Notes: generated from the sequence alone by a model not told the origin. 64,000 nucleotides of DNA from Listeria costaricensis (GCF_900183385.1 NZ_FXUT01000013.1:16183-80182), one strand, 5' to 3'. Shown: positions 18,216-27,700, numbered from the stretch's first letter. A program made the numbers and translations.

Positions 18216-18246
18216 AAACCTCCGGCGCGTGCGTCGGAGGTTTTTT
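18216..18246 (+). terminator. Terminator of the first cellobiose PTS operon
   Basis: AACCTCCG-g-CGC pairs with GCG-t-CGGAGGTT around a 2-nt loop and is followed by six T residues. Confidence 0.88.
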
Positions 18247-18295
18247 GCTTATTACATCAAAAAAAGCCAGCGCCATAAAGGCACCAGCTCGAGCG

Positions 18296-18619
18296 TCATC
18301 CGCTTTTCAAATTCTTGATTAAATGCCGAATGGCCCAAATCGGATGACGAGTGAGCATCCGCGGCCCAGAAAAACGCATGACTGCTTTGATTCTTTCGCG
18401 ATAGTCTTTTCGGTAGCAGTGCACTTGACACTTCTCACAGGTTCCTTTTTCCTCGCCAAAACGACAGTGGGACAGACGTGTATGCGCATAGCGTTCTAAA
18501 TCTGCACATTCCTCACACAAATCTTTCCCGCCGTGTTTTTTTCGACAATACAGGTGGATCATTGCACTGACTGTTCGCATTTCCTGCCTGATTTTAGGCC
18601 CATCATTGATTGCTTTCAC
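18296..18619 (-). CDS. Nitrous oxide-stimulated promoter family protein (YgbA-like)
   Basis: A cysteine-rich protein of about 107 residues with Cys in LYCRKKHG, LCEECADL, HCRF and CEKCQVHCY, ending MLTRHPIWAIRHLI. This is the pattern of the YgbA_NO family, linked in enterobacteria to the nitrosative stress response; the cysteines probably bind metal. GTG 18619 is preferred because AAGGGTG lies 6 nt upstream; a TTG at 18643 is the alternative. The biochemical function is unknown. Confidence 0.75.
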   Translation of the reverse strand: MKAINDGPKIRQEMRTVSAMIHLYCRKKHGGKDLCEECADLERYAHTRLSHCRFGEEKGTCEKCQVHCYRKDYRERIKAVMRFSGPRMLTRHPIWAIRHLIKNLKSG

Positions 18620-18731
18620 ACGCCTCACCCTTTTTAAAATCAAATCGTGATTTTTCTCACATGAATGACCAACTGTTCTCGTTTATTTAACAGACAGCTG
18701 CCCCTCTTCAAAAAGCAGCCGCCTGCATGGA

Positions 18732-19298
18732 TCAAAGCAATTTCTCTAGAACACCCGTCAGCGTCTCGGCACTCACTTGAATCTTTGGCGGTCGCTCGTA
18801 GATATCATCATTTACTTTTTCAACCATCGTTAGCAAAATCACGCTGTTGAGCACGAGTGAGACGGCTTCTGATTCTGCACAATGGCGCTCGTTCCGGCCA
18901 ATGACCTGCTTTACTTTTTGATCAATTTTCTCATAAAGGTATTCGATGACAGAAGGGTTGATAAATTCCATATCCTTACTTCCCATTTCCTTAACCGAAA
19001 TGACCATGAAATCTCGATATTTATCATAAAGTGACAGCATAAACTCACTGACAGCTGTCAAAAAAGTCGCCCGATCAGGAAAACCAGCCGCAAAAAACTG
19101 ATCGATCTCCTGCTTAATGGATTCGATCTGCCGCTCAAGTGTCAGATGGATCAGATTTTCTTTGTTTTTAAATTTCTTGAAAATCGTTGCTTCATTGATG
19201 CCGGCCGCCTCAGCCAATTGCCGTGTAGTCGAGCCTTTGATGCCGTTTTTGGCAACCATTCTTAGCGCTGCTTCCATAATGGATTCGTTTGTAATCAC
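18732..19298 (-). CDS. TetR-family transcriptional regulator
   Basis: A 188-residue TetR repressor with the N-terminal helix-turn-helix STTRQLAEAAGINEATIFKKFKNKENL and a helical ligand domain. GTG 19298 is the likely start: AAAGGAG lies about 7 nt upstream, and it gives the usual short leader before the first helix; longer readings run through the promoter. It is divergent from the autolysin gene. A near-perfect inverted repeat sits just downstream of its own -10, so it probably represses itself. Other targets are unknown. Confidence 0.88.
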   Translation of the reverse strand: MITNESIMEAALRMVAKNGIKGSTTRQLAEAAGINEATIFKKFKNKENLIHLTLERQIESIKQEIDQFFAAGFPDRATFLTAVSEFMLSLYDKYRDFMVISVKEMGSKDMEFINPSVIEYLYEKIDQKVKQVIGRNERHCAESEAVSLVLNSVILLTMVEKVNDDIYERPPKIQVSAETLTGVLEKLL

Positions 19299-19328
19299 GT
19301 CCGGACTCCTTTCTGCCACCCTTACATA

Positions 19329-19378
19329 AAGCAAGTACTTACTTATCTCAGTATAGCAAAGCCCATTTTTTCTTTCAA
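19329..19378 (-). promoter_or_regulatory. Promoter and operator of the TetR-family gene
   Basis: On the minus strand TTGAAA (19373-19378) and TATACT (19350-19355) are 17 bp apart. Immediately downstream, 19329-19344 is a 16-bp inverted repeat (AAGCAAGT/ACTTACTT, one mismatch) typical of TetR operators. A bound repressor would cover the transcription start. Confidence 0.75.
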
Positions 19379-19544
19379 CCTTTTTTGATTTAGTGATTTT
19401 TTCGACACTCTTTTTTGACAAAAGTGTGAAAGATTATCGGCTTGTAAGCAAATTTAATATTCCTGCAATAGAAATGTCTTGTGAAAAATGGCATAATTGA
19501 TTTATCTACGGTGCGAAAAAAAGTTTGAAATGGAAGTGATAGTT

Positions 19545-21353
19545 TTGGAATTAACCAGAAAAGAGCGAATTGAAGCAGAGAAAAAAGAAGGCAAGAAGCG
19601 CAAGAAGAAAGACGCCATAAAAACCGGTACAACGATCGCGAGCCTTGCAGCAGTTGCAACAACAATTGCCGTGCCTGCCTATTCGACGGTAGTATCAGCA
19701 GATGAAGTTTCCAACACGGACACGGATAGTGACGATACAACAAATGACAGCAACTTAACAAATAGCCAAACAGCACCTGAAACAACCGATTCAGAACAAA
19801 GTGACACAACCACTAACACAGAAAATACAGCAACAGCCGTGAACACAACGCAAGAAACTACAACGCAAACGCAGCCCGCACAAGCCACCGTCCAAGTCAA
19901 TACTACTACTGTTCAAGAAAGCAGTGCCACAGCTAGCAGCTCTAATGTACAAACTTCCCCTACTACTTATACCAGTAATGTCATGGGGACTTCATTACGA
20001 GCTAGCTCTCAGTCGGCTCAAGCTTTCATTGATTCGATCGCAGCAGATGCTCAGTCAGTGGCAGCAGCGAACGACCTGTATGCTTCGGTAATGATTGCTC
20101 AGGCATGCCTTGAAAGCGGCTATGGTTCGAGCACCCTTTCTTCTGCACCGAACTATAATCTTTTCGGCATTAAAGGGACTTACAACGGGCAGTACGTCGA
20201 AATGAAAACTCTTGAAGATGACGGTTCAGGCAACTACTATCAAATTACAGCCAAGTTCCGGAAGTATCCTAATTACGCCGCTTCTTTGCAAGACAATGCG
20301 AATGTGTTGCATAACGGCCCTTCTTGGAATCCTAATTATTATGCGGGCACTTGGAAAAGCAACACGAATTCATATAAAGATGCCACACAGGCGCTAACTG
20401 GAACCTATGCGACAGATACAAGCTATGCCAGCAAACTGAACAGCATTATCGAACGCTACAATTTGACTCAATATGATACGGGTTCATCTGGCAGCAGCAA
20501 TACTGACAGTGGTACAACAGACAATACATCTGTCGGCACTTACTATACGGTGCAATCTGGGGATACGCTCTATAAGATTGCCAGCAAGTATGGCACTTCC
20601 GTAGCAAATCTAAAATCTTGGAACAACCTTAAATCTGATACGATTTATCCGGGACAAAAATTGATTGTCTCCCAATCAAGCTCGAGCAGCGACTCAAATG
20701 CTTCTGATTCTTCCAGCAATAGCAACAATAATAATAGCGGTAGCAGTTCATCATCAAGTAACAGTTCCGCTTCCACTTATACCGTCAAAAGTGGCGACTC
20801 GCTTTGGAAAATCAGCCAGCAGTTTGGTGTCTCTGTAGCCAATCTGAAATCGTGGAACAACCTAAGCTCTGACACAATCCATGTTGGTCAGGTATTGAAA
20901 GTGTCCGCCGGTTCGTCCAGCTCAAACAGCAGCTCATCTGGCAGCAGTTCCAGCAATTCATCCAACAACAACAGCTCTAGCTCGAGCAACAGCAATGCTT
21001 CATCCGGCACAACTTATACTGTTCAATCCGGTGATTCACTTTGGAAGATCGCCAATAAATACGGCACTTCTGTGGCCAATATCAAATCATGGAACAACCT
21101 GTCCTCTGATACAATCCAGCCGGGACAAAAATTAGTTGTTTCCAAATCTGGTAGTTCAAGCAGCAACAGCTCTAGCTCCAATTCAGCTAGCTCGAGCAAT
21201 TCTAATTCTGCTTCCAAAACATATACCGTGCAAAAAGGTGATACATTGTGGGGAATCGCACAGAAAAATGATGTTTCTGTAAGCAATCTGCAATCGTGGA
21301 ACAAATTGAACGGCACAACTATCTATGTAGGACAAAAATTAGTTATCAAATAA
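19545..21353 (+). CDS. namA: NamA/MurA-type cell-wall hydrolase with four LysM domains
   Basis: About 602 residues: a long basic signal peptide (KKRKKKD followed by a hydrophobic stretch ending VVSADE), a Ser/Thr-rich segment, a GH73 glucosaminidase-type catalytic domain (about 165-305; [14 protein letters not shown] has the catalytic Glu) and four LysM repeats ([13 protein letters not shown] and relatives) separated by Ser/Asn-rich linkers. It hydrolyses peptidoglycan for cell separation; the L. monocytogenes counterpart lmo2691 is NamA, also called MurA, and is exported by SecA2. The TTG at 19545 is chosen because GGAAGTG lies 6 nt upstream. Confidence 0.93.
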   Translation: MELTRKERIEAEKKEGKKRKKKDAIKTGTTIASLAAVATTIAVPAYSTVVSADEVSNTDTDSDDTTNDSNLTNSQTAPETTDSEQSDTTTNTENTATAVNTTQETTTQTQPAQATVQVNTTTVQESSATASSSNVQTSPTTYTSNVMGTSLRASSQSAQAFIDSIAADAQSVAAANDLYASVMIAQACLESGYGSSTLSSAPNYNLFGIKGTYNGQYVEMKTLEDDGSGNYYQITAKFRKYPNYAASLQDNANVLHNGPSWNPNYYAGTWKSNTNSYKDATQALTGTYATDTSYASKLNSIIERYNLTQYDTGSSGSSNTDSGTTDNTSVGTYYTVQSGDTLYKIASKYGTSVANLKSWNNLKSDTIYPGQKLIVSQSSSSSDSNASDSSSNSNNNNSGSSSSSSNSSASTYTVKSGDSLWKISQQFGVSVANLKSWNNLSSDTIHVGQVLKVSAGSSSSNSSSSGSSSSNSSNNNSSSSSNSNASSGTTYTVQSGDSLWKIANKYGTSVANIKSWNNLSSDTIQPGQKLVVSKSGSSSSNSSSSNSASSSNSNSASKTYTVQKGDTLWGIAQKNDVSVSNLQSWNKLNGTTIYVGQKLVIK

Positions 21354-21362
21354 AACATGTAT

Positions 21363-21413
21363 AAAAAGACACTTAGTAAGCGCCCTATTATCGGCTCTAC
21401 TAAGTGTCTTTTT
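21363..21413. terminator. Terminator after namA
   Basis: A perfect 16-bp stem (21363-21378 with 21398-21413; core GACACTTAGTA) has a 19-nt loop and ends in a T-run. The 21414-21539 stretch beyond it has no recognisable gene. Confidence 0.9.
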
Positions 21414-21539
21414 CTGTTCAAAAAATAAGACTTGTTAAAAAAGCAAGGCTCTCTCCAGCCAAAAATGAGTATAAAATAAAAATGCCGCCAAACAGAAAGA
21501 CTGCAACATCTCACTTGTTTGACAGCATGATTTTACTTT

Positions 21540-21911
<372 letters not shown>

Positions 21912-21984
21912 TCATTATAGCAAAATTTTCATTTCAACTTTACTATTTAGTTTTACCTAATTTCAGCTGTTCAAACATCCTTAA

Positions 21985-22617
21985 TCAGCTCTCCGCAACA
22001 CGTTTTAAAATATCCGCAAGAATCTGATCCGTGATTTGGTCAGGAGTCTGTGTGGCATCAACCCGAACAAATCGCGCCGAAAAACGCTTCAATAGTTCCT
22101 CGTATCCCGTCTGCACCTGCTGATGAAAAGTCACATCCTCCTTGTCGAGCCGGTTGACTTCACGCCCTTTGTTCGCAGCAATCCGCGCCAGACCGATCTC
22201 TGCGGGAACGTCCAAATAATAGGTCACATCTGGAAGTGTTTCTTCCACAGCAAAAAGGTTGATTTCCAGAACCTCATCAATACCGATTCCGCGACCTGCT
22301 CCCTGATAAGCCAGCGAACTGTCGATAAAGCGGTCACAGAGCACCGTTTTGCCTGCTGCCAAGGCGGGCCGGATCGTTTCGACCACATGCTGCCTTCTCG
22401 CACCAGCAATCAGCAAGGCCTCCGTCCGCGGGTCCATTTCCTCATTGCCAATCCCTAGAACGATTTCCCGCACTTTTTCCGAAATAGGACTGCCGCCCGG
22501 TTCGCGCGTTTTAATAAATGGAATACCCGATTTTTTCATTTTTTCATAAAGCAATTGCATGGTTGTTGTTTTGCCGGAGCCGTCTGGACCCTCAAGCGTG
22601 ATAAAAATCGCCTTCAT
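21985..22617 (-). CDS. tmk: Thymidylate kinase
   Basis: The 210-residue enzyme phosphorylates dTMP to dTDP. The P-loop is [12 protein letters not shown], the DRX motif is [13 protein letters not shown], and TREPGGSPI binds dTMP. ATG 22617 is chosen, with GAGGT 6 nt upstream. It lies between the decarboxylase gene and pstA, all on the minus strand. Confidence 0.96.
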   Translation of the reverse strand: MKAIFITLEGPDGSGKTTTMQLLYEKMKKSGIPFIKTREPGGSPISEKVREIVLGIGNEEMDPRTEALLIAGARRQHVVETIRPALAAGKTVLCDRFIDSSLAYQGAGRGIGIDEVLEINLFAVEETLPDVTYYLDVPAEIGLARIAANKGREVNRLDKEDVTFHQQVQTGYEELLKRFSARFVRVDATQTPDQITDQILADILKRVAES

Positions 22618-22656
22618 TTGTGTACCTCTTTCTACTTCTTTTCTGTTCAAATTATA

Positions 22657-24045
22657 TCATATTTCCTTAAAAACCTTGAGCTTATTCTCATGCAGCTTCT
22701 CTCCGCCCTGATAGCGCCGCGTTTTGATTGCCTGCAAAACCGTTACATGCTCTGCCGTTATTTTTTCACCGCGTATTAGTTCGGGGATGCCGGGTGGATA
22801 GGTCATCACATTCTCAGCGGCCACATAGCCAACTGCCGCCTCGACTGGTAGGAATTCCGTTTTCAGTCCCCGCATGGCTTCATAGGAAATCGCCAGTTCT
22901 GTGATGGCAGCTGGCGCGATTGGCTGAATCTCTTGTCTTTCCTTTTTGTCCGCTGCGACTGTTTGCCAGTTGGAAGGTGCGGGAAATGAGTCGTTCTTTT
23001 TTAAAAGTGGCAAAATCAGCAGCGCTTGGCTTTCGTCCGCCAGTTCTGGGAAATAGCCGTTCTGCTCGAATTCTGCCAGCAGTTCAAAACCTGTGCTGCC
23101 GGCGCGCCGAATGACTAGTTTGAGTGGATCAGCTGGTGTCAGGACTTCAAAGCCGCTCGCCGTGAGGGATGCCTCCCAATTCGCACGCATTTCCCAAAAT
23201 GTTTCAAAATCAGCCGCCTCATAATTGGCTACATAGTGCCGCGCGATGTCTAATGAGGCCATGATCAAGTAGGACGGGCTGCTGGACTGGAGCATTTGCA
23301 AATACCGCGGGACTTCTTGGAGCCTCGGATGGCTGCTTGCAATATGTAAAAATGATCCCATCGTCATAGCCGGAAGCGTCTTGTGCGCCGACTGAACGAC
23401 TGCATCTGCCCCGAGTTGCAGGGCGTCTGTTGGGAAATCAGGATGCGCGGCAAAATGAGCGCCATGTGCCTCATCCACCAGCACGACAGCTTGGTATCGA
23501 TGGGCAATACTGATACAGCTTGCCAAATCAAAAACGGTCCCATAGTAGCTGGGATAGGTAAAAATGCAGGCCGCAATATCTGGATGAAGTGTGAAGGCCT
23601 CTTCCAGAAGGTCACAGGATACGCCGCTTGCCACACCGATTTCCGGGTCGACTGCTGCTGTCAAAAAGATGGGGACTGCCCCGGCCAGCTCGAGACCGTG
23701 CAGAATCGATTTATGGACATCTCGCGAAACTAGCACCTTTTCCCCACGTCCAACTGCCGCTAAAATCATCGCCAGATTGCCCCCTGTCGTCCCATTCACT
23801 AGAAAATAGCTTTCCTCAGCCCCGTAACAGGCTGTCAACAGTTGGCGGCTCTCTTCAATCGCCGCTTCCGAATGATACAGATCGTCTAGACCGGTGATTT
23901 CTGTTAAATCATATTTCAGAAAGGGCTGCCAGCTCGCCGGATAAAGCAGACCATTCTTATGACCTGGAACGTGTAGCGAGACTGAATCAAGTTGAATATG
24001 GCTTTCAATCCGCTCGACTAGCGGTTTCTTTTTTTGAGCGAACAT
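22657..24045 (-). CDS. Orn/Lys/Arg decarboxylase family protein
   Basis: A 462-residue PLP enzyme of the fold-I basic amino acid decarboxylase family. It begins with the VSLHVPGHKNG motif, has GTTGGNLAMI for phosphate binding, VDEAHGAH for the cofactor ring and the Schiff-base Lys in SAHKTLPAMT, and ends in the small C-terminal domain. It resembles B. subtilis YaaO and L. monocytogenes lmo2694; whether it acts on lysine, arginine or ornithine cannot be told. AAGGGG lies upstream of its ATG. Confidence 0.88.
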   Translation of the reverse strand: MFAQKKKPLVERIESHIQLDSVSLHVPGHKNGLLYPASWQPFLKYDLTEITGLDDLYHSEAAIEESRQLLTACYGAEESYFLVNGTTGGNLAMILAAVGRGEKVLVSRDVHKSILHGLELAGAVPIFLTAAVDPEIGVASGVSCDLLEEAFTLHPDIAACIFTYPSYYGTVFDLASCISIAHRYQAVVLVDEAHGAHFAAHPDFPTDALQLGADAVVQSAHKTLPAMTMGSFLHIASSHPRLQEVPRYLQMLQSSSPSYLIMASLDIARHYVANYEAADFETFWEMRANWEASLTASGFEVLTPADPLKLVIRRAGSTGFELLAEFEQNGYFPELADESQALLILPLLKKNDSFPAPSNWQTVAADKKERQEIQPIAPAAITELAISYEAMRGLKTEFLPVEAAVGYVAAENVMTYPPGIPELIRGEKITAEHVTVLQAIKTRRYQGGEKLHENKLKVFKEI

Positions 24046-24134
24046 GTGACGACCCCTTTCATTAAAAAATTTTTTTCCTGTTAAAAAATCCAGATTTGCT
24101 TTTATTATATACTTTTTAAAGCTGGAAACGTATT

Positions 24135-24202
24135 TTGGGCTGCTTTTTTACATTTCTTTATGATCAGGTCTTTTTGCCTATTATTATGAATTCTATTATA
24201 CT
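24135..24202 (+). promoter_or_regulatory. Candidate promoters of the Fst-like toxin mRNA
   Basis: Two possibilities exist: TTGGGC (24135-24140) with TATGAT (24159-24164), 18-bp spacer; and TTGCCT (24174-24179) with TATACT (24197-24202), 17-bp spacer. The first would put TTATTATG (24181-24188) in the leader, where it can pair with the antisense RNA. Confidence 0.55.
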
Positions 24203-24216
24203 AAAGGAGTCGTCTA

Positions 24217-24243
24217 CCTTTGGCAATATCCTTGCCTTAAAGG
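24217..24243 (+). promoter_or_regulatory. Leader hairpin hiding the toxin ribosome binding site
   Basis: CCTTTGGCAA (24217-24226) pairs with TTGCC-tt-AAAGG (24232-24243), leaving loop TATCC. The 3' arm contains the first bases of the Shine-Dalgarno AAAGGAGGTG, so the toxin start would be occluded in the folded mRNA, as known for fst mRNA. Confidence 0.65.
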
Positions 24244-24254
24244 AGGTGAATCCC

Positions 24255-24350
24255 TTGTCAGTTCTTTTGACCAGCATTGTTGCGCCAATCATTGTCGGGT
24301 GCACAATTGCACTCTTCAAACACTGGCTGGACGCTAGGCGTAGCAAATGA
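24255..24350 (+). CDS. Fst-like type I toxin, 31-residue membrane peptide
   Basis: The peptide reads MSVLLTSIVAPIIVGCTIAL and then FKHWLDARRSK. It has one membrane helix with the API-x-VG core and a charged C-terminal tail, the pattern of Fst/Par toxins of Gram-positive plasmids and chromosomes (for example Fst of pAD1). The start is TTG with AAGGAGGTG 6 nt upstream. A structured leader, a shared terminator, an antisense promoter and direct repeats complete the module. Such toxins disrupt the membrane or nucleoid when antitoxin RNA is lost. A longer in-frame ORF from 24135 is an artefact of open frame upstream. Confidence 0.82.
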   Translation: MSVLLTSIVAPIIVGCTIALFKHWLDARRSK

Positions 24351-24376
24351 AACAAGACGGCCTTCCAGCCCATAGT

Positions 24377-24409
24377 AAAACCCCGGTTCCTACACGAACC
24401 GGGGTTTTT
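24377..24409. terminator. Bidirectional terminator shared by toxin mRNA and antisense RNA
   Basis: AAACCCCGGTTC (24378-24389) pairs with GAACCGGGGTTT (24396-24407) around a 6-nt loop, with A-tract before and T-tract after. It lies 27 bp after the toxin stop. Confidence 0.9.
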
Positions 24410-24431
24410 GGTGAACCTTGTCAGTTATTAT
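24377..24431 (-). ncRNA. Predicted antitoxin antisense RNA (RNA II-like)
   Basis: A strong minus-strand promoter has TTGCTG (24461-24466), a 17-bp spacer and TATAAT (24438-24443) preceded by TGC. Transcription would start near 24431 and end at the shared terminator, giving an RNA of about 55-65 nt, close to RNA II of pAD1. Its 5' end is complementary to CCTTGTCAGTT at the toxin start (24253-24263, repeated at 24416-24426) and to TTATTATG in the leader (24181-24188, repeated at 24425-24432). Confidence 0.75.
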
Positions 24432-24494
24432 GGGTTCATTATAGCATAGTTCTTTTTAATCAGCAACCTTTTTATAGCACGCTGCTTTGGACGT

Positions 24495-24509
24495 TTGAAA
24501 GCGCAAGCA
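24495..24509. promoter_or_regulatory. cre site (CcpA) upstream of dhaK
   Basis: TTGAAAGCGCAAGCA matches every fixed position of the WTGNAANCGNWNNCW consensus. It lies 50 bp before the dhaK start, so the dha operon should be under carbon catabolite control. Confidence 0.75.
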
Positions 24510-24558
24510 AAAGGGAATTTTCTTAGCGTAGGAAAATGATGAGGAGGTTTTCAGGCAA

Positions 24559-25549
24559 ATGAAAAAAATTATCAATATCCCAGAGCAAGTAGTTGAACAA
24601 ATGGTTGAGGGTTTGGCGAAATCTCATCCCGAAATTGTGGCACGCATTCCTGATACTCGTGTCATCGCGCGCGTTGATAAACGGCCGGGAAAGGTCGGTC
24701 TCGTCAGTGGCGGCGGAAGTGGTCATGAACCGGCTCATGCTGGCTATGTTGGTCGCGGGATGCTTTCTGCTGCGGTTTGCGGCGATGTTTTCACCTCGCC
24801 AACACCTGACCAGATTTATGAAGGAATTAAAGCGGCAGATCAAGGTAAAGGTGTCCTTCTAATTGTTAAGAATTATACGGGCGATGTGATGAATTTTGAT
24901 ATGGCTGCCGAACTCGCCAGTGTAGATGACATTCAGGTCGAGCAGATTATTGTTGATGATGATATTGCCGTTGAAGACAGTACGTTTACAACAGGTCGAC
25001 GCGGTGTGGCAGGAACTGTTCTCGTTCACAAAATTGTCGGTGCGGCTGCTGAAGCTGGTGCAAATTTGGCTGAGCTGAAGGCACTTGGCGAAAAAGTAAT
25101 CCAGCACATTAAAACGATCGGTGTGGCACTTTCACCATGTACTGTGCCGGAAGGTTGGTCATCCCGGCTTTGAGCTTGGACCGGATGAAATCGAGCTCGG
25201 AATTGGCATCCACGGAGAACCGGGTTTCAGCCGCGAAAAACTGATGCCTTCGCACGCCTTGGCCAACCAGCTGGTTGAACGGATCAATCGGGAGCATCAG
25301 CTGATTGCCGGTGACAAAGTGGTTGTACTGGTCAATGGAATGGGCGCCACACCGCTGATGGAACAATACGTATTTTCAAATGACGTTCATGAACTTTTAT
25401 CAAGCCTTGGTGTGGAAGTGAAGAAAACACTCGTCGGCGACTATATGACCTCACTCGAAATGGCCGGCATCTCACTCACTATTTTAAAACTGGCTGATGA
25501 AAAATGGGTGGAAATGTTAAATCTGCCGGTCAGCACGATTGCATGGTAA
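24559..25549 (+). pseudogene. dhaK: dhaK, dihydroxyacetone kinase subunit K, interrupted by a +1 frameshift
   Basis: The first frame encodes residues 1-198 up to SPCTVPE and then runs into TGA at 25171. The second frame resumes with VGHPGFELGPDEIELGIGIHG at 25154 and ends at 25549. Deleting one G of the pair 25153-25154 restores a 329-residue DhaK of normal length, in which the GIHGEPG histidine becomes residue 218, the position of the covalent DHA-binding His of E. coli DhaK. The N-terminal fragment alone lacks this residue, so it should be inactive. Sequencing error, a recent mutation or recoding could explain it; the intact dhaL and dhaM argue for error or recent loss. Confidence 0.9.
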
Positions 25550-25567
25550 TGAAAGGAGCAAAAACAA

Positions 25568-26164
25568 ATGACATATGATAAAAAATGGGCCCTCGATTGG
25601 CTGAATGATTTTAGCGACCGAATTATCGAAAACAAACAGCTGCTGAGCGACCTTGATCAGGCAATTGGAGATGGCGATCACGGTGTGAACATGGCGCGCG
25701 GCATGACAGAACTGAAAAAAGCCTTTAACGCCAAAGAACCGGAAACACTTCAAGCGGTCTTCAAAACGGCGGCCATGACCATCTTGAGTAAAGTCGGCGG
25801 GGCTAGTGGTCCGCTCTACGGGTCGGCCTTTCTGAATATCAGTAAAAAAATCACAGGCGATGAACTGACGCCAACAGAGCTTACGACCGCACTGGAAGCA
25901 GGACTTGAAGGCATTGAAAATCGTGGCAAATCAGCGGCAGGTGAAAAAACAATGATCGACGTTTGGGAGCCTGTTACGCGGGCACTTCGGCAGGAAGATT
26001 TGACACATGACGTGATTGAGGCGGCTTTACAGAAAACGAGTGATATGAAAGCAACGAAAGGCCGGGCCTCCTATTTGGGCGAGCGCTCGGTGGGACATCT
26101 TGATCCCGGCGCCTACTCTTCTGCGCTACTTTTCCATGCTTTCCTTGATCAGGAGGCGAAATAA
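25568..26164 (+). CDS. dhaL: Dihydroxyacetone kinase subunit DhaL
   Basis: A 198-residue all-helical protein that holds ADP and passes phosphate to dihydroxyacetone on DhaK. LDQAIGDGDHGVNMARGM carries the Mg-binding aspartates, and GGASGPLYGSAF and GEKTMIDVW are family motifs. AAAGGAG lies upstream of the ATG. It follows dhaK by 18 bp. Confidence 0.95.
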   Translation: MTYDKKWALDWLNDFSDRIIENKQLLSDLDQAIGDGDHGVNMARGMTELKKAFNAKEPETLQAVFKTAAMTILSKVGGASGPLYGSAFLNISKKITGDELTPTELTTALEAGLEGIENRGKSAAGEKTMIDVWEPVTRALRQEDLTHDVIEAALQKTSDMKATKGRASYLGERSVGHLDPGAYSSALLFHAFLDQEAK

Positions 26165-26539
26165 ATGACCAAACCTTATGGAGTCGTCATCATTTCCCAT
26201 TCAAAAGATGTGGCAAAAGGGGTTCATGACATTATCGAGCAAATTGCAGCAGACGTGGTGATCACATTTGCAGGCGGCACGGATGACGGCGGAATCGGCA
26301 CCAGCTTTGACAAAGTGAATGCTGCCTTTGAGGAAAATTCGGCTGACAAGATTTTTGCCTTCTATGATCTGGGCAGTGCCAAAATGAACATTGAAACCGT
26401 AGCAGAAGTTTCAGATAAGGAAATCATTCTCTACAACGCCCCCATTCTTGAAGGAGCCTATGCAACAGCTGCTCAGCTTCAAATGGACGAGGACCCGGAA
26501 GTAATCAAGCAAAACCTGAAATCGATTGAAATCAAATGA
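26165..26539 (+). CDS. dhaM: Phosphotransferase subunit DhaM (EIIA-Man-like)
   Basis: A 124-residue protein with the phosphorylated His in VVIISHSKDVAKG (H12), FAGGTDDGGIGTSF and YDLGSAKMN. It accepts phosphate from HPr and rephosphorylates ADP on DhaL. It is the short single-domain form usual in Firmicutes. Its ATG follows the dhaL stop directly, so translation is coupled. Confidence 0.93.
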   Translation: MTKPYGVVIISHSKDVAKGVHDIIEQIAADVVITFAGGTDDGGIGTSFDKVNAAFEENSADKIFAFYDLGSAKMNIETVAEVSDKEIILYNAPILEGAYATAAQLQMDEDPEVIKQNLKSIEIK

Positions 26540-26592
26540 AATAACCGCCGGACTTTGTGAAACTCTTTTAGTAAGACGATTGGAAAAATAAG

Positions 26593-26650
26593 AGAAGCGA
26601 AAATTAAGCCTCCGAACCATGGATTTTGCTTAATTTTCAGCTTCTTTTTC
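26593..26650 (+). terminator. Terminator of the dha operon
   Basis: AGAAGC-g-AAAATTAAGC (26593-26609) pairs with GCTTAATTTT-ca-GCTTCT (26628-26645), followed by a T-rich run. The interval 26651-26815 has no gene. Confidence 0.82.
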
Positions 26651-26839
26651 TATCTGCACCCAAGCGCCTTTCAATGTTTAGAAAAAGTTGCATCCTGTTA
26701 CCGCTACAAAATAAGCAGACCTAGGCCTTCCAACGTGAAACTTTGCACAAATATAGGCTTTTTGTCTAACGCAATGACTGGCAATTTCAGCCAATCTTTT
26801 ATATGCTAGAAATAAGAGAAACAAGGAGGTTGAGTTACA

Positions 26840-27697
26840 ATGGAAAAGCTTTCTTTCGATGATACGATTCAATTGAACAATGGTGTCAAGATGCCGCGCC
26901 ACGGATTTGGTGTCTACAAGCTTGCTGATGAAGCCCGGTTTCGTACCTCTTTGGAAGTCGCAACAGAAGTCGGTTACCGCTTATTTGACACAGCAATGTT
27001 TTATCACAATGAGGCTTATCTGGGAAATTTTCTTGCCTCGTCCGGCTTGAAACGTGACGACTATTTTGTGACGACCAAGGTTTGGAATACCGATCAGGGC
27101 TATGACGAAACTTTGCGTGCTTTTGAAACTTCTTTGAAAAAGTTACAGCTGGATTGGCTCGACTTGTACCTTGTCCACTGGCCAAAAAAAGAGCCATTTT
27201 TTGATACCTGGCGTGCCATGGAACGACTTTATGACGAGGGGCTGATTCGCGCGATTGGTGTCAGCAATTTTGAAGCGCACCACTTGGATCGACTGATGAC
27301 CGAAGCAAATGTGCTGCCAGCAGTCGACCAGTTGGAAACCCATCCGCATTTCAGCAACCGCGTCCTTCACCGCTACTTGGAGGAGCTGCACATTGCCCAT
27401 CAGGCCTGGAGCCCACTCGGTCGTGGCCCACTTTTGACAAGCGAACCGCTGCTTCAGGAAATCGGCGACAAGTATGGCAAAACACCTGCACAAATCGTGC
27501 TTCGCTGGCATCTTCAAAATAGTGTGGCCATCATCCCAAAATCTGAAACACCTGAACGAATCCGTGAAAATGCCGCAATTTATGATTTCGCGCTTGCTGA
27601 TCAGGACCTCCGTGCGATCGACCGTCTGAATCGCGGTGAACGGGTCAGCAATGCGCCGGATGTGATTTATGTTCGGACAGAACCTGATTTTCAATAA
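26840..27697 (+). CDS. Aldo/keto reductase
   Basis: A 285-residue NADPH-dependent reductase of the AKR5-like group. The catalytic tetrad is visible as Asp and Tyr in FDTAMFYHNE, Lys in TTKVWN and His in LYLVHWP, and the cofactor loop is IIPKSETPERIREN. It reduces aldehydes such as methylglyoxal in related proteins (YvgN, lmo2700); the natural substrate is unknown. GGAGG lies before the ATG. It stands alone between two terminators. Confidence 0.92.
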   Translation: MEKLSFDDTIQLNNGVKMPRHGFGVYKLADEARFRTSLEVATEVGYRLFDTAMFYHNEAYLGNFLASSGLKRDDYFVTTKVWNTDQGYDETLRAFETSLKKLQLDWLDLYLVHWPKKEPFFDTWRAMERLYDEGLIRAIGVSNFEAHHLDRLMTEANVLPAVDQLETHPHFSNRVLHRYLEELHIAHQAWSPLGRGPLLTSEPLLQEIGDKYGKTPAQIVLRWHLQNSVAIIPKSETPERIRENAAIYDFALADQDLRAIDRLNRGERVSNAPDVIYVRTEPDFQ

Positions 27698-27700
27698 ATA

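Noticed and set aside
20470..21230. Repetitive Ser/Asn sequence in namA as a possible CRISPR or tandem repeat element
   Set aside because: The repeats are LysM domains and low-complexity linkers in one coding frame, not regular direct repeats with spacers.
24135..24350. A 71-residue open frame that includes the Fst-like toxin
   Set aside because: The upstream 40 codons lack a ribosome site and overlap the predicted promoter and leader hairpin; the 31-residue TTG start has an excellent Shine-Dalgarno.
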